64,000 nucleotides of DNA from Corynebacterium sp. 13CS0277. Its GTDB lineage: Bacteria > Actinomycetota > Actinomycetes > Mycobacteriales > Mycobacteriaceae. Both the position numbers and the translations under genes were made by a program. The DNA is taken from contig NZ_PPDL01000012.1 in assembly GCF_002994655.1 (NCBI RefSeq), positions 34,769 to 98,768 on the forward strand, written 5' to 3'. The notes beneath the pieces were generated by a model. The model saw only the letters and a program-made list of their open reading frames with translations, was not told the DNA's origin and ran no database searches. This document shows positions 37,956 to 46,704 of the stretch, in pieces (within the stretch, counting starts at the first letter, position 1; each line of letters starts with the position of its first letter).

Positions 37956-40900
37956 TTAGCGGAAGTCCCGGGAGCCGCTCGTGAGGAACTCCGCCACCGG
38001 CAGGGGCTCCAACTTGTCGGCGCTGATGGTGATCGCCCCGGAGGCGTTCTGCACAATGCCGCGAATAATCAGCGCCTTCGCGGTGCGCGCCAGCGTCTTG
38101 TAGTGCTCCCACAGTCCCGGGGTCACCATGACGTTCATGAGCCCTGTTTCGTCCTCCATACCGAAGAAGATCATGCCGCTGGCGGTCTGCGGCCGCTGCC
38201 GGTGCGTGATCACACCGGCGATGCGGACGCGAGTACCGTCGGCCACCCGCCCCAAATCAGCGGCGCGCACGATGCCGTGGGCGTCGAGCCCCTGCCGCAA
38301 CAGCGCCATCGGCTGCTGCGTCGGAGTCACCCCCGTCGTCGCGATGTCCGTGGCGAGCAGCTCGAAAGCGTTCATACCCGGCAGGCTGGGGGCCACAATC
38401 GGGTCAAGCCCGGGGAGCATGCTGGGTTTTTCCGTGGCGGCCACGCCCGCCTCCCAGAGGGCTTGCCGGCGGCTCAGCCCCAGGCTGTCGAAGGCTCCGG
38501 CCCGGGCGAGCGCCTCCAGGTGGGTCACGCTGAGCTCCGCGCGGCGCGCCGCATCACCCAGGGAGGCGATCGGCGCCTCCTCCCGGGCGGCGACGATCCT
38601 TGCTGCAGCATCCGCGCCCAGGCCTTTGACCAGATCGAAGCCCAAGCGCAGCGCGCCGCCCGGGCTGTCGGCGCTCACCCCGGAGGCGTTGATATCCACC
38701 GGCAGGATCGTCACCCCGTGCCGGCGGGCATCTGCCACCAACGACTGCGGGGAGTAGAACCCCATCGGCTGGGCGCGCAGCAGACCGGCACAGAATTCGG
38801 CCGGGTAATAGTGCTTCAGCCAGGCCGAGTAGTACACCAGCGAGGCAAAAGACTGGGAGTGGGATTCGGGGAAGCCGTAGGCCGCGAACGCCACCATCTT
38901 GTTCCACAGGGTGTCCGCCACCTGCCCCTCAATCCCGTTGACCTCCCGCAGGCCCTCGTAGAAGCGGGACTTCAGGCGGGCCATCTTGGCGGGCGAGCGT
39001 TTCGACCCCATCGCGCGGCGGAGGCTGTCGGCTTCCGCGCCGCTAAACCCTGCCGCGTCCTTCGCGATCTGCATGAGCTGCTCCTGAAACAGCGGGATGC
39101 CGAGGGTTTTCTCTAAGGCCGGCTCCAGGCAGGGGTGGTCGTAGGTCACCGGCTCCAGGCCGTTGCGGCGGCGAATATAGGGGTGCACGCTGCCGCCTTG
39201 GATGGGGCCCGGGCGGATGAGCGCGACCTCGACGACGAGATCGAAAAACACCCGTGGTTTCAGCCGCGGCAGCGTCGCCATCTGCGCGCGAGACTCCACC
39301 TGGAACACGCCGACCGCGTCGGCGCGGGACAGCATCTCGTAGACTGCCGGGTCCGCGCAGTCCAACTCCCACAGGTTGATGGTGATGCCCCGGTGCTCCT
39401 CAATGAGGTCAAGGGTGTGGTGCAACGCCTCCAGCATGCCGAGGCCCAACAGGTCGAACTTCACCAGCCCGCCCCAGGCGCAGTCGTCCTTATCCCACTG
39501 CACCACCGAGCGGTCCTTCTTCCGCGCCCACTCGCAGGGCACGACATCGGCAATCGGGCGATCGCAGATCACCATGCCGCCGGAGTGAATGCCTAAGTGG
39601 CGGGGCTGGTCAAGGAAATCATCCGCCAACTGCCGCACCTGCTCCGGGGGTTCCGCACGGCCGGAGGTGAACGCATCGCAGGCACCCTGGTCGAAGCCGA
39701 GCGCCCGCGCCGCGTCCCGCACAGCCCCCTTCCACCGGTACGTCATGACGTTGGCGACCTGGGCGGCGTTGTCGCGCCCATAGCGTCGGTACATGTACTG
39801 GATGACTTCTTCGCGCCGGCCGGACTCAATATCGATGTCGATGTCGGGTGGGCCGTCACGATCCGCAGAAAGGAATCGCTCAAACAGCAGCCCGTTCGAG
39901 ATGGGCTCCACATTGGTGATCCCCAGGGAGAAGCACACTGCCGAGTTCGCTGCACTGCCCCGCCCCTGGCAGAGGATGTTGTGCTCCCGGCAGAAGTCCA
40001 CCAGGTCGCACACGATGAGGAAGTAGCCCGGGAAGTCGAGGGTGCGGATGACGCTGAGCTCGTGCGCGATCTGGGCGCGCGCCGCAGCCTGCACATCCTG
40101 GGTGCGGGAGGCGTAGCGCTCCTGCATGCGCTCGTAGGTGAGGTGCTCGAGCCAGGTGTACTCGTCGAAGCCTTCGGGGGTGTCGAACAGCGGCAGGTTG
40201 GGTGCCAACAGGCGCAGCTCGAAGGCGCAGTCGCGCGCCAACTCCACCGTGCCCGCGATCGCGTCCGCACAGTCAGGGTAGCGCGCCAGCAGGGTATCGC
40301 CGCCGACCAACCAGGTCGCCCCCATGGGGTGGATGTCGCCGTAGGCCACCTCGATGGATTCCCTCTGCGCGAGCGCGGCTTTCGCCGCCGCCAAGCGCAG
40401 GTCCTCACGCGTCGCCGCCGCCGGCTGGCCACTGATGATGGTGCGCAGGCCCCAGCGCTCGGCGAGTGCGCGCAGATCCTCCTGCGCGTCGGCATCGCTG
40501 GGCACAAGCCGTGCGGGAAGCTCCACCACTACGTGCTCGGCGCCGAAGCAGTCCACGAGTGCTTCCACCCCACTGCCCCAGGCCGCCGCCGGCACATCCA
40601 CCTCCGGGGCGGCCGCGGCAGCGGCCGCGGGCAGGTGCCCCTCGTAGAGGGCCTCACCGACGGAGACGTCGACGAGCGTCGGCGGCGCAGCCGGTGCCGA
40701 GGAGTCCGCATCCACAGCATCGCTGTCCTGCGCGCGGGTGCCGCGCCAGATGGTCTCTTCCACCGGGCTGACCCAGTCGGCGGTGGCCACCGCGATGAGA
40801 TGCCCACCGGCCTCCTGCGCGATGCGGCGCAGCGAGGGATACCGCACCACGCCTTTCTCACCGCCGGCCATGTGGGCGTCGGTGACGATGTGGGACAGAC

Positions 40901-41378
40901 GGCGATAGCCTTCGACTCCGCGGCACAGCAGCGTGAGGGTGGCGTCCCGCGCCTGCCCCAGGCTGAGCTCCACCCCATAGACGGTGCGCACCCCGGCCTC
41001 GGCGGCGGCTTCCGCGGTGCGCGCGGCACCATAGAACCCGTCCCTGTCGATGAGGGCAATCGCCTCGAGACCAAGCTGCTTCGCCTGTTCGATAAAATCC
41101 TCCGGACTGGACGCCCCTTCGAGGAAGCTGTAGCTACTGCGCGCATGCAGCTCGGCAAAGGGCGTCGTCGGCGCGCCCACGCCACCAGCCCGCGCCCCTA
41201 CATCCCCGGTAGCGCCTGCAGGTGCAGAATCCCCACTGGATGCGGCGTTTTTTCGCTGCTCCTCAGCGGTACCCACCGGCGTCAAGGGGCGAACCGGGCG
41301 CCCCTCGAGGAGGCTGTTAATCTCTCCCCAGGTCAACCCGCGCCCATTCACACCGATCGGCGTGCCCACGAACTCCAT
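37956..41378 (-). CDS. dnaE2: Error-prone DNA polymerase III alpha subunit DnaE2
   Basis: A C-family polymerase of 1,140 aa that extends past DNA lesions with ImuA' and ImuB, causing damage-induced mutation. It has an N-terminal PHP domain (FAELHARSSYSFLEG), the palm with catalytic acids in PDIDIDIESGRREEV, fingers with GSKRSPAKMARLKSRF-like segment, helix-hairpin-helix repeats and a C-terminal OB fold (VRIAGVITHRQRPQ). A disordered insert of about 45 residues follows the first 25. The ATG beginning MEFVGT is used because TAGGAT lies 7 nt upstream; an ATG three codons earlier overlaps that hexamer. I see only a degenerate SOS-box-like sequence. The imuA'B genes lie about 12 kb away. Confidence 0.96.
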   Translation of the reverse strand: MEFVGTPIGVNGRGLTWGEINSLLEGRPVRPLTPVGTAEEQRKNAASSGDSAPAGATGDVGARAGGVGAPTTPFAELHARSSYSFLEGASSPEDFIEQAKQLGLEAIALIDRDGFYGAARTAEAAAEAGVRTVYGVELSLGQARDATLTLLCRGVEGYRRLSHIVTDAHMAGGEKGVVRYPSLRRIAQEAGGHLIAVATADWVSPVEETIWRGTRAQDSDAVDADSSAPAAPPTLVDVSVGEALYEGHLPAAAAAAAPEVDVPAAAWGSGVEALVDCFGAEHVVVELPARLVPSDADAQEDLRALAERWGLRTIISGQPAAATREDLRLAAAKAALAQRESIEVAYGDIHPMGATWLVGGDTLLARYPDCADAIAGTVELARDCAFELRLLAPNLPLFDTPEGFDEYTWLEHLTYERMQERYASRTQDVQAAARAQIAHELSVIRTLDFPGYFLIVCDLVDFCREHNILCQGRGSAANSAVCFSLGITNVEPISNGLLFERFLSADRDGPPDIDIDIESGRREEVIQYMYRRYGRDNAAQVANVMTYRWKGAVRDAARALGFDQGACDAFTSGRAEPPEQVRQLADDFLDQPRHLGIHSGGMVICDRPIADVVPCEWARKKDRSVVQWDKDDCAWGGLVKFDLLGLGMLEALHHTLDLIEEHRGITINLWELDCADPAVYEMLSRADAVGVFQVESRAQMATLPRLKPRVFFDLVVEVALIRPGPIQGGSVHPYIRRRNGLEPVTYDHPCLEPALEKTLGIPLFQEQLMQIAKDAAGFSGAEADSLRRAMGSKRSPAKMARLKSRFYEGLREVNGIEGQVADTLWNKMVAFAAYGFPESHSQSFASLVYYSAWLKHYYPAEFCAGLLRAQPMGFYSPQSLVADARRHGVTILPVDINASGVSADSPGGALRLGFDLVKGLGADAAARIVAAREEAPIASLGDAARRAELSVTHLEALARAGAFDSLGLSRRQALWEAGVAATEKPSMLPGLDPIVAPSLPGMNAFELLATDIATTGVTPTQQPMALLRQGLDAHGIVRAADLGRVADGTRVRIAGVITHRQRPQTASGMIFFGMEDETGLMNVMVTPGLWEHYKTLARTAKALIIRGIVQNASGAITISADKLEPLPVAEFLTSGSRDFR

Positions 41379-41833
41379 GTCGAACATCCTAGCGCAAGCA
41401 TCGAATACAGCGGCGAACGTTCACCTTCGCCCAGCTAGCACCATATGCCCCGCCCCTCGGCACGCATGGGCCATGACGAAAGTAGCGACATTCCAACCCA
41501 ACACTCGCACCCCGCGACCACGCCCCCAAGACACTCCTCCGCACACGATCCGTGGACCCGCAATGCGCCCCCACCTGAGCCCGCAACACGCCCTTGCGGC
41601 CGCAATTGTGACGCCAGAAAAACGTGGTGCTTCCTGCATGAATGACAGGAAATGAACCAAGCGGTTTAGACAGAGCTGTACAGATTGGCGGTGGCGGTGC
41701 TAGAGTCACCAACCGAACTAGAAAGCTCTGTCTACTCTCTCACTGTGGTGGAACCCCCACCCCGGGCCAGGCACACGCTTTCCAGCATCACCCCACGCGC
41801 CCTCACTGCACACATTGAAAGAACTTAAAACCC
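41379..41833. other. Divergent region between dnaE2 and metQ
   Basis: The dnaE2 side holds its -10-like TAGGAT (41386-41391). The metQ side holds two McbR-like boxes and a TAGAGT -10. The middle 200 bp shows nothing I can assign. Confidence 0.4.
41667..41734 (+). promoter_or_regulatory. Two McbR-like boxes flanking the metQ promoter
   Basis: TAGAC-AGAGCT-GTACA lies at 41667-41682, about 20 nt before the -10 hexamer TAGAGT (41701-41706). A second, inverted copy (TAGACAGAGCTTTC on the minus strand) lies at 41721-41734 in the early leader. The first 11 bases, TAGACAGAGCT, are the same as in the metX box. Confidence 0.6.
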
Positions 41834-42724
41834 ATGAACATTCGTAAGCTTTCCTCCCTCGCCCTGGCTGGCGCCCTTTCTTTCTCCCTCGCCGCCTGCG
41901 CGAACGATTCCGGCAGCACCAACGCTGACGGTTCCGAGAAGCTGTCGCTGCGCGTCGGCACCACCGAGGCTGGCTCCAAGGCTTGGGACACCATCGAGGA
42001 CAACGCGAAGGCCGCCGGCCTCGACCTGGAGGTTGTGCCGTTCTCCGATTACACCACCCCGAACAAGGCCCTGTCCGAGGGCACGATCGACGCGAACGCC
42101 TTCCAGCACCTGAAGTTCCTCGCCGGCTACAACGTGGGCGAGGACGCCAAGCTGGTACCGGTGGCGTCCACCTACATTGTGCCGCTCTCCCTGTACTGGA
42201 AGGGCCACGATTCCCTCGACGGCATCGAGGGCGAGACCGTCGTGATTCCCAACGACCCCTCCAACCAGGGCCGTGCCCTCAAGGTGCTCGAAGGTGCCGG
42301 GCTTGTCACCCTCAAGGACACCACCACCCTGACGCCCACCCCGGCCGACATTGACGAAGCAGCCTCCAAGGTCAAGGTCAACCCGCTCGCCGCGGAGCAG
42401 ACCACCGTCGCCTACGGCGAGGGCAAGCCCGCCATCATCAACAACAACTTCCTCGGCCGCGCCGGCATCGACCCGGCTGCCGCCACCTACAAGGACGACC
42501 CCAACAACGCCGCCGCCGAGCCGTACATCAACGTCATCGCCGTCAAGGAGGGCGACGAGGACAGCCCGGCCGTGAAGAAGTTCATCGAGGTCTACCAGTC
42601 CCAGGACGTCAAGGACGCCCAGGCGGAGGACACCAACGGCACCTCCAAGCCGGTCGACCGCCCCGTGGAGGAACTCAAGGAGATCCTGCGCAAGCTGGAA
42701 GACAACGAGCGCAACGCCAAGTAA
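41834..42724 (+). CDS. metQ: Methionine-binding lipoprotein
   Basis: A 296-aa NlpA-family lipoprotein (lipobox SLAAC, Cys near residue 22) that captures D/L-methionine for the MetNI transporter. The core starts LRVGTTEAGSKAWDTIEDNA, with PFSDYTTPNKALSEGTIDANAF and INNNFLGRAGIDP as ligand-site segments. It ends in a charged Glu/Lys helix. It is the first gene of the metQ-metN-metI group and lies about 100 nt after the second McbR-like box. Codon use is strongly C/G-ending and the hydrophobic start MNIRKLSSLALAG is typical. Confidence 0.96.
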   Translation: MNIRKLSSLALAGALSFSLAACANDSGSTNADGSEKLSLRVGTTEAGSKAWDTIEDNAKAAGLDLEVVPFSDYTTPNKALSEGTIDANAFQHLKFLAGYNVGEDAKLVPVASTYIVPLSLYWKGHDSLDGIEGETVVIPNDPSNQGRALKVLEGAGLVTLKDTTTLTPTPADIDEAASKVKVNPLAAEQTTVAYGEGKPAIINNNFLGRAGIDPAAATYKDDPNNAAAEPYINVIAVKEGDEDSPAVKKFIEVYQSQDVKDAQAEDTNGTSKPVDRPVEELKEILRKLEDNERNAK

Positions 42725-43150
42725 TCGCCCCACGCGCCGCGCACCTCCCCGGCCCGCAGACCGCCGGGCCACCGCGCGGCGCGTGAGCGCACTCGTGCCC
42801 TCTTCTTCCTTCTTTTCTTCCCTTTCTCTTCTTCCCTAGCGTTCTCTTCTCACGTCACTTCTTCTTCTCTTCTTTACGTATCTCTCCATCTCTATCTCTC
42901 CATCTCTTCTCCGTCGTCTCGCCCCGGGCTACGCCTGCGTGACACAATCCCCCTTTGTTGTTTTTTCTCGCCCCGCCCCGCGCACCCACTGCTTGGTCCT
43001 CCTGCTTGGTCCTCTTGCGGTATCCCGTGTCAGCTGCGTGGGGCGCGTGCGCTCAACAGGCCCGTATCCCCGGGCGCTCCCTGAGCAGGCACGCCCCGCC
43101 ACTTCGATTGTTTTTCCTGTGTTTTTCCTGATTGGAACGAGTCAACTCCC
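42725..43150 (+). other. 426-bp gap with a long CT tract between metQ and metN
   Basis: About 110 nt (42803-42915) are almost pure pyrimidine on the sense strand, with CTTCTTCCTT and repeated TCTCCATCTCT units. The rest shows no gene. Such a gap within a methionine-import operon is unexpected; it may hold a second promoter, a rho-dependent attenuation site or a processing site. Confidence 0.5.
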
Positions 43151-44209
43151 GTGACTAGCACCGCTTCCCCCCACACCCCGGATGCCCCCCGCGGCACCCG
43201 CGTGGAGTTCCGCAACCTTGGCAAAGTCTTCACCAACGGCAAGCACCGCACCGAGGCACTCACAGACGTGTCGCTCACGGTGGAGCCCGGTGAAGTCATC
43301 GGCATCATCGGCTACTCCGGCGCCGGCAAATCCACGCTGGTGCGCATGATCAACGGCCTCGACACCCCGACCTCCGGGGAGCTGCTCGTCGACGGACGCA
43401 ACGTTGTCGGCATGCCGGAAAAGCAGCTGCGCTCCCTGCGCCGCGGCATCGGCATGATCTTCCAGCAGTTCAACCTGTTGAGCTCCCGCACGGCGGCCGG
43501 CAACGTGGCCTACCCCCTGCAGCTCGCGGGCGTGCCGAAAGCGGAGCGTGAGCGTCGCGTGCAGGAACTGTTGGAGTTCGTCGGCCTCGGCGACAAGGGC
43601 AACAACTACCCGGAGCAGCTCTCCGGCGGGCAGAAGCAGCGCGTCGGCATCGCCCGCGCCCTGGCCACCAACCCGAGCCTGCTGCTGGCCGACGAGGCGA
43701 CCAGCGCCCTGGACCCGGATACCACCCAGGACGTGCTCAAGCTGCTGCGCAAAGTCAACAAGGAACTCGGCATCACGATCGTGGTCATCACCCACGAGAT
43801 GGATGTGGTGCGCGCCATCGCCGACACGGTGGCCGTGATGGAAAACGGCCGCATCGTCGAGCACGGCAGCGTCTTCGAGGTGTTCTCCAACCCGCAGACG
43901 GACGTCGCCGCCCGCTTCGTGGCCACCAGCCTGCGCAACACCCCCGACGTGGTGGAGGCCGATGATCTCCTGGCGAAGGATGGCCGCCTGTTCACCGTCA
44001 ACCTCACGGAAGAATCGGGCTTCTTCGCCGCGGCGGCCGCCGCCCGGGAAGGCGGGGCCCGCATTGCGATTGTGCACGGCGGTATCACCACCCTGCAGCG
44101 CCACTCGTTTGGCAAAGTCACGGTCCGTTTGACCGGTAACCCTGAGGCAGTGCAGCGCTTCTACGAGCAGCTGCAGACCACCACCGACTGCGAGGAGATC
44201 CTCCGATGA
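43151..44209 (+). CDS. metN: Methionine ABC transporter ATPase
   Basis: A 352-aa ABC ATPase with Walker A in GYSGAGKST, signature LSGGQKQRVGIARAL, Walker B in LLLADEATSALD, and a C-terminal NIL (ACT-like) regulatory domain from about residue 265 (LFTVNLTEESGFF to the end). In related transporters that domain binds methionine and inhibits uptake. The start is GTG, with only weak Shine-Dalgarno-like bases. The stop overlaps the metI ATG by 4 nt. Confidence 0.96.
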   Translation: MTSTASPHTPDAPRGTRVEFRNLGKVFTNGKHRTEALTDVSLTVEPGEVIGIIGYSGAGKSTLVRMINGLDTPTSGELLVDGRNVVGMPEKQLRSLRRGIGMIFQQFNLLSSRTAAGNVAYPLQLAGVPKAERERRVQELLEFVGLGDKGNNYPEQLSGGQKQRVGIARALATNPSLLLADEATSALDPDTTQDVLKLLRKVNKELGITIVVITHEMDVVRAIADTVAVMENGRIVEHGSVFEVFSNPQTDVAARFVATSLRNTPDVVEADDLLAKDGRLFTVNLTEESGFFAAAAAAREGGARIAIVHGGITTLQRHSFGKVTVRLTGNPEAVQRFYEQLQTTTDCEEILR

Positions 44210-44886
44210 CCACGACGACAATCCTCGCCGCCAACTGGGATCGGCTCACCCCGAAGCTGACGGAGGCGATCGCCACCACCCTGTACATGGTGGTCGGCAC
44301 GATGATCATCGCCGGCATCATCGGCCTGGCGCTCGGCATGCTGCTGTACACCACCCGCGACCAGGGCATCCTGCGCAACAAGGTGGTCTACACCGGGCTC
44401 AACATCATCGTGAACCTGGTGCGCCCCATCCCCTTCATTATTTTGCTGGCGGCCCTAGGCCCGGTCACTCGCGGGGTGGTGGGCACCACGATCGGCACGA
44501 ACGCCGCCATGTTCGTCATGATCGTCGCCGCCTCCTTCGGTATTTCCCGCATCGTGGAGCAAAACCTCGTCTCCCTCGACCCCGGTGTCATTGAGGCGGC
44601 CCGCGCGATGGGTGCCTCCCCGTGGCAGATCATCCGCACCGTCATCATCCCGGAGACCCTGGGCCCGCTGGTGCTGGGCTACACCTTCGCGTTCATTGCG
44701 GTGGTCGACATGTCGGCGATGGCCGGCTACGTCGGCGGCGGCGGCCTCGGCAACTTTGCGATCACCTACGGCTACCAGGCCTTCGACTGGAACGTCACCT
44801 GGGTGGCCACCGCGGTCATCATCGTCATCGTGCAGATTGCCCAGCTGTTCGGCAACTGGCTGTCGAAGAAGATCCTGCGCCGCTAA
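44206..44886 (+). CDS. metI: Methionine ABC transporter permease
   Basis: A 226-aa permease with five helices, forming a homodimeric channel for MetN. The N-terminal helix TLYMVVGTMIIAGIIGLALG and the coupling segment EAARAMGASPWQIIRTVIIPE are typical of the family, as is YVGGGGLGNFAITYGYQ. Its ATG overlaps the metN stop (ATGA). A hairpin (CACCCCACC/GGTGGGGTG) lies 60 nt downstream. Confidence 0.96.
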   Translation: MTTTTILAANWDRLTPKLTEAIATTLYMVVGTMIIAGIIGLALGMLLYTTRDQGILRNKVVYTGLNIIVNLVRPIPFIILLAALGPVTRGVVGTTIGTNAAMFVMIVAASFGISRIVEQNLVSLDPGVIEAARAMGASPWQIIRTVIIPETLGPLVLGYTFAFIAVVDMSAMAGYVGGGGLGNFAITYGYQAFDWNVTWVATAVIIVIVQIAQLFGNWLSKKILRR

Positions 44887-44946
44887 CGGCACCACGCCCG
44901 GCCGGCACACGCCACACCCGGGCGAGTGCCCTGCCTTCTCCTTGTT

Positions 44947-44978
44947 CACCCCACCCGTGCCCCGGCACCGGTGGGGTG
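44947..44978 (+). terminator. Hairpin downstream of metI
   Basis: CACCCCACC and GGTGGGGTG are perfect arms around a 14-nt loop. It is the likely end of the metQNI transcript. Confidence 0.45.
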
Positions 44979-45086
44979 TACTTGTACCATCAACAGCCAA
45001 GACCCCGACCCCACGCCGCTGTGCGCACAGCACACGCTGCCCGCACTGCATCTACGCCTGACACCTCAGAAAGACCCGCCGCCACC

Positions 45087-45497
45087 ATGAGCCGCCGAAG
45101 CAAGCGCCGCGCCCAGCACCCGACCGACGCGACACACACCACCCCCGCAGCAGAAGCCACCGGGGCCACCGCCGGGGCGCCTGCCCCGCGGGCCCGCCAG
45201 ACGCCGCTCGACGTGTTGCTGTGGGCCTTGGCGGCAGCCAGCATCGTGGTGTTCTTCCTCGGCTTCTACTACGCCGCACTCGGCCCCGCCCTCCTGGCGG
45301 GGGTGAGCATCTGGCAGGCCAGGGAGAACTCCCCCTTGCGGGCCACCCGTGTTGCCCGGGCAGTTCTCACCGGAATGCTGGCGGTCATGATGGGCATCGG
45401 CTGGTATCTCATCGCCACCGGCTCCACCGCACCGGTGCCGGAGGAGTTTCAGCAGGCCCCGACCACGGCCCCCACCTCCACCGCCGCACCCGCGTAA
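45087..45497 (+). CDS. Small membrane protein with two or three helices, unknown function
   Basis: A 136-aa protein: a basic N-terminus (MSRRSKRRAQHP), a disordered Thr/Ala/Pro stretch, hydrophobic segments LDVLLWALAAASIVVFFLGFYYAALGP and AVLTGMLAVMMGIGWYLIA, and a Thr/Ala/Pro tail. I do not recognise a family. The longer open frame upstream is a shadow of metI. Upstream bases give only a weak ribosome site (CAGAAAG). It is convergent with the glycoside-hydrolase gene. Confidence 0.7.
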   Translation: MSRRSKRRAQHPTDATHTTPAAEATGATAGAPAPRARQTPLDVLLWALAAASIVVFFLGFYYAALGPALLAGVSIWQARENSPLRATRVARAVLTGMLAVMMGIGWYLIATGSTAPVPEEFQQAPTTAPTSTAAPA

Positions 45498-45544
45498 AGG
45501 ATCCTGACGACCACTGGTGCTCTCAGCGGCGCCGGAAAAATCAC

Positions 45545-45593
45545 CACGCACCCCACCCAAGGGGCCTTTGTGGCCTCGTTGGGTGGGTGCGTG
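45545..45593. terminator. Strong bidirectional terminator hairpin
   Basis: CACGCACC-CACCCAA-GGGGCC pairs with GGCC-TC-TTGGGTGGGTGCGTG around a TTTGT loop. It lies between the convergent small membrane protein gene and the exopolysaccharide-type operon. Confidence 0.6.
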
Positions 45594-45597
45594 TGCT

Positions 45598-46704
45598 CTA
45601 CCAGCAGGGCGCGCCCCACAGGTAGCCGGTGAAGGGGGCCAGCACTCGGCGCGCATCCCGGGGGCCGACGGAGGCTTGCTCCGTGCCGACGTTGATGGCG
45701 GCGTAGCCGTGCTGCAGGCGGCGGGTGAACACTCCGTTGCCGCTGTGCCGCAGCGGCCCCCGCGCCGGCCCGAGGTCAATGTCCGCGGCCGGGTGGGTGG
45801 GGATCACGGAGTAGCCGTCGTGGGCGGTGGCGGTGACCGCCACATCGCTGGACGGGGCGAACACCCACGCCGCCGCCAATGCGAGCTGCACGTAGGGGTC
45901 TTCCGCATCCCCGGTACCGGGGGTGCGCATGATGGACAGGCCGGGGGCCCGCAGTTGGCGGGCTTGGGCTTTGATGTCCTCCGGCCCGAGCCTTTCGTCC
46001 GGGTTGGTGCCCCAGGCGAGCCAGCATTCTTCCACCCCGCCACCGTAGTGGGAGTGTTCTTCCCAGCGGCCGCGCAGGCGGCGGGATTCGGCGATGTTCG
46101 GCACGAGGATTTTTCTTTGTGCAGCCAGCCGGGGCCCAAGGTCGTGGAGGAGTTCCGTGAGCCCGTGGCGCAGGTCGCCGGCGTCGGCGATCTGGTCCAG
46201 TGGCAGCTGCAGCTGGTAGTAGTCGTCGAACACATCGTTGTCGGCGTAGATGCCGTCGAAGGAGGTGCCCATGACCCGCGCCAGGGCGCCGGTGCTGGCG
46301 GCCGCCCGGTACACGGGGTTGGTGACGTCCTGCTGGTAGTGGCCGGGGTAGCCGTCCCACTCCACGCGGCGGCCGCCGCGGGTGGCGAAGGTGCCGAGCT
46401 CTTCCGCCAGTTGGGGGTTGAGCATGCTGGAGTACACCGGGCCCGGTTCGTAGTCCCGCACGGAGGAGGCGCACTGGTAGGCCAGGACCACGCAGTCGGG
46501 GTCGGCTTGTTTCAGTTGGGTGGCGGCCTCCACTTCCCAGGGCTGGAGGATGGCGGCGCGGAATTTTCCGCGGGCGCTGCGCAGCTGGCTGGGGGTGATG
46601 GGGTCCCCGTAGCGCATCCATGCCAGGCGGGGGAAGCGGCGGCGGGTGCCGCCGCCGCTGCGGGTGTCGACGAGGGTCGCGTCCTGCGCGCCGCTGCCCA
46701 TCAT
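45598..46704 (-). CDS. Putative glycoside hydrolase (GHL15-like)
   Basis: A 368-aa predicted TIM-barrel protein resembling the hypothetical glycosyl hydrolase 15 group. The conserved run is RLAWMRYGDPITPSQL at the start, a central SFDGIYADNDVFDDYY with likely catalytic Asp residues, LVPNIAESRRL, and a C-terminal beta domain (GYAAINVGTEQASVG). No signal peptide is visible, so it would act inside the cell or at the membrane's inner face. Its first ATG (ATGATGG) overlaps the TGA that ends the frame-corrected pelF-like gene, so coupling is likely. A role in trimming the polymer made by its neighbours is inference. Confidence 0.78.
   Translation of the reverse strand: MMGSGAQDATLVDTRSGGGTRRRFPRLAWMRYGDPITPSQLRSARGKFRAAILQPWEVEAATQLKQADPDCVVLAYQCASSVRDYEPGPVYSSMLNPQLAEELGTFATRGGRRVEWDGYPGHYQQDVTNPVYRAAASTGALARVMGTSFDGIYADNDVFDDYYQLQLPLDQIADAGDLRHGLTELLHDLGPRLAAQRKILVPNIAESRRLRGRWEEHSHYGGGVEECWLAWGTNPDERLGPEDIKAQARQLRAPGLSIMRTPGTGDAEDPYVQLALAAAWVFAPSSDVAVTATAHDGYSVIPTHPAADIDLGPARGPLRHSGNGVFTRRLQHGYAAINVGTEQASVGPRDARRVLAPFTGYLWGAPCW

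Noticed and set aside
41388..41412. Possible LexA box at dnaE2 (TCGAATACAG...CGAAC)
   Set aside because: Only one half-site fits and the spacing is wrong. Kept as a question in the findings, not as a feature.
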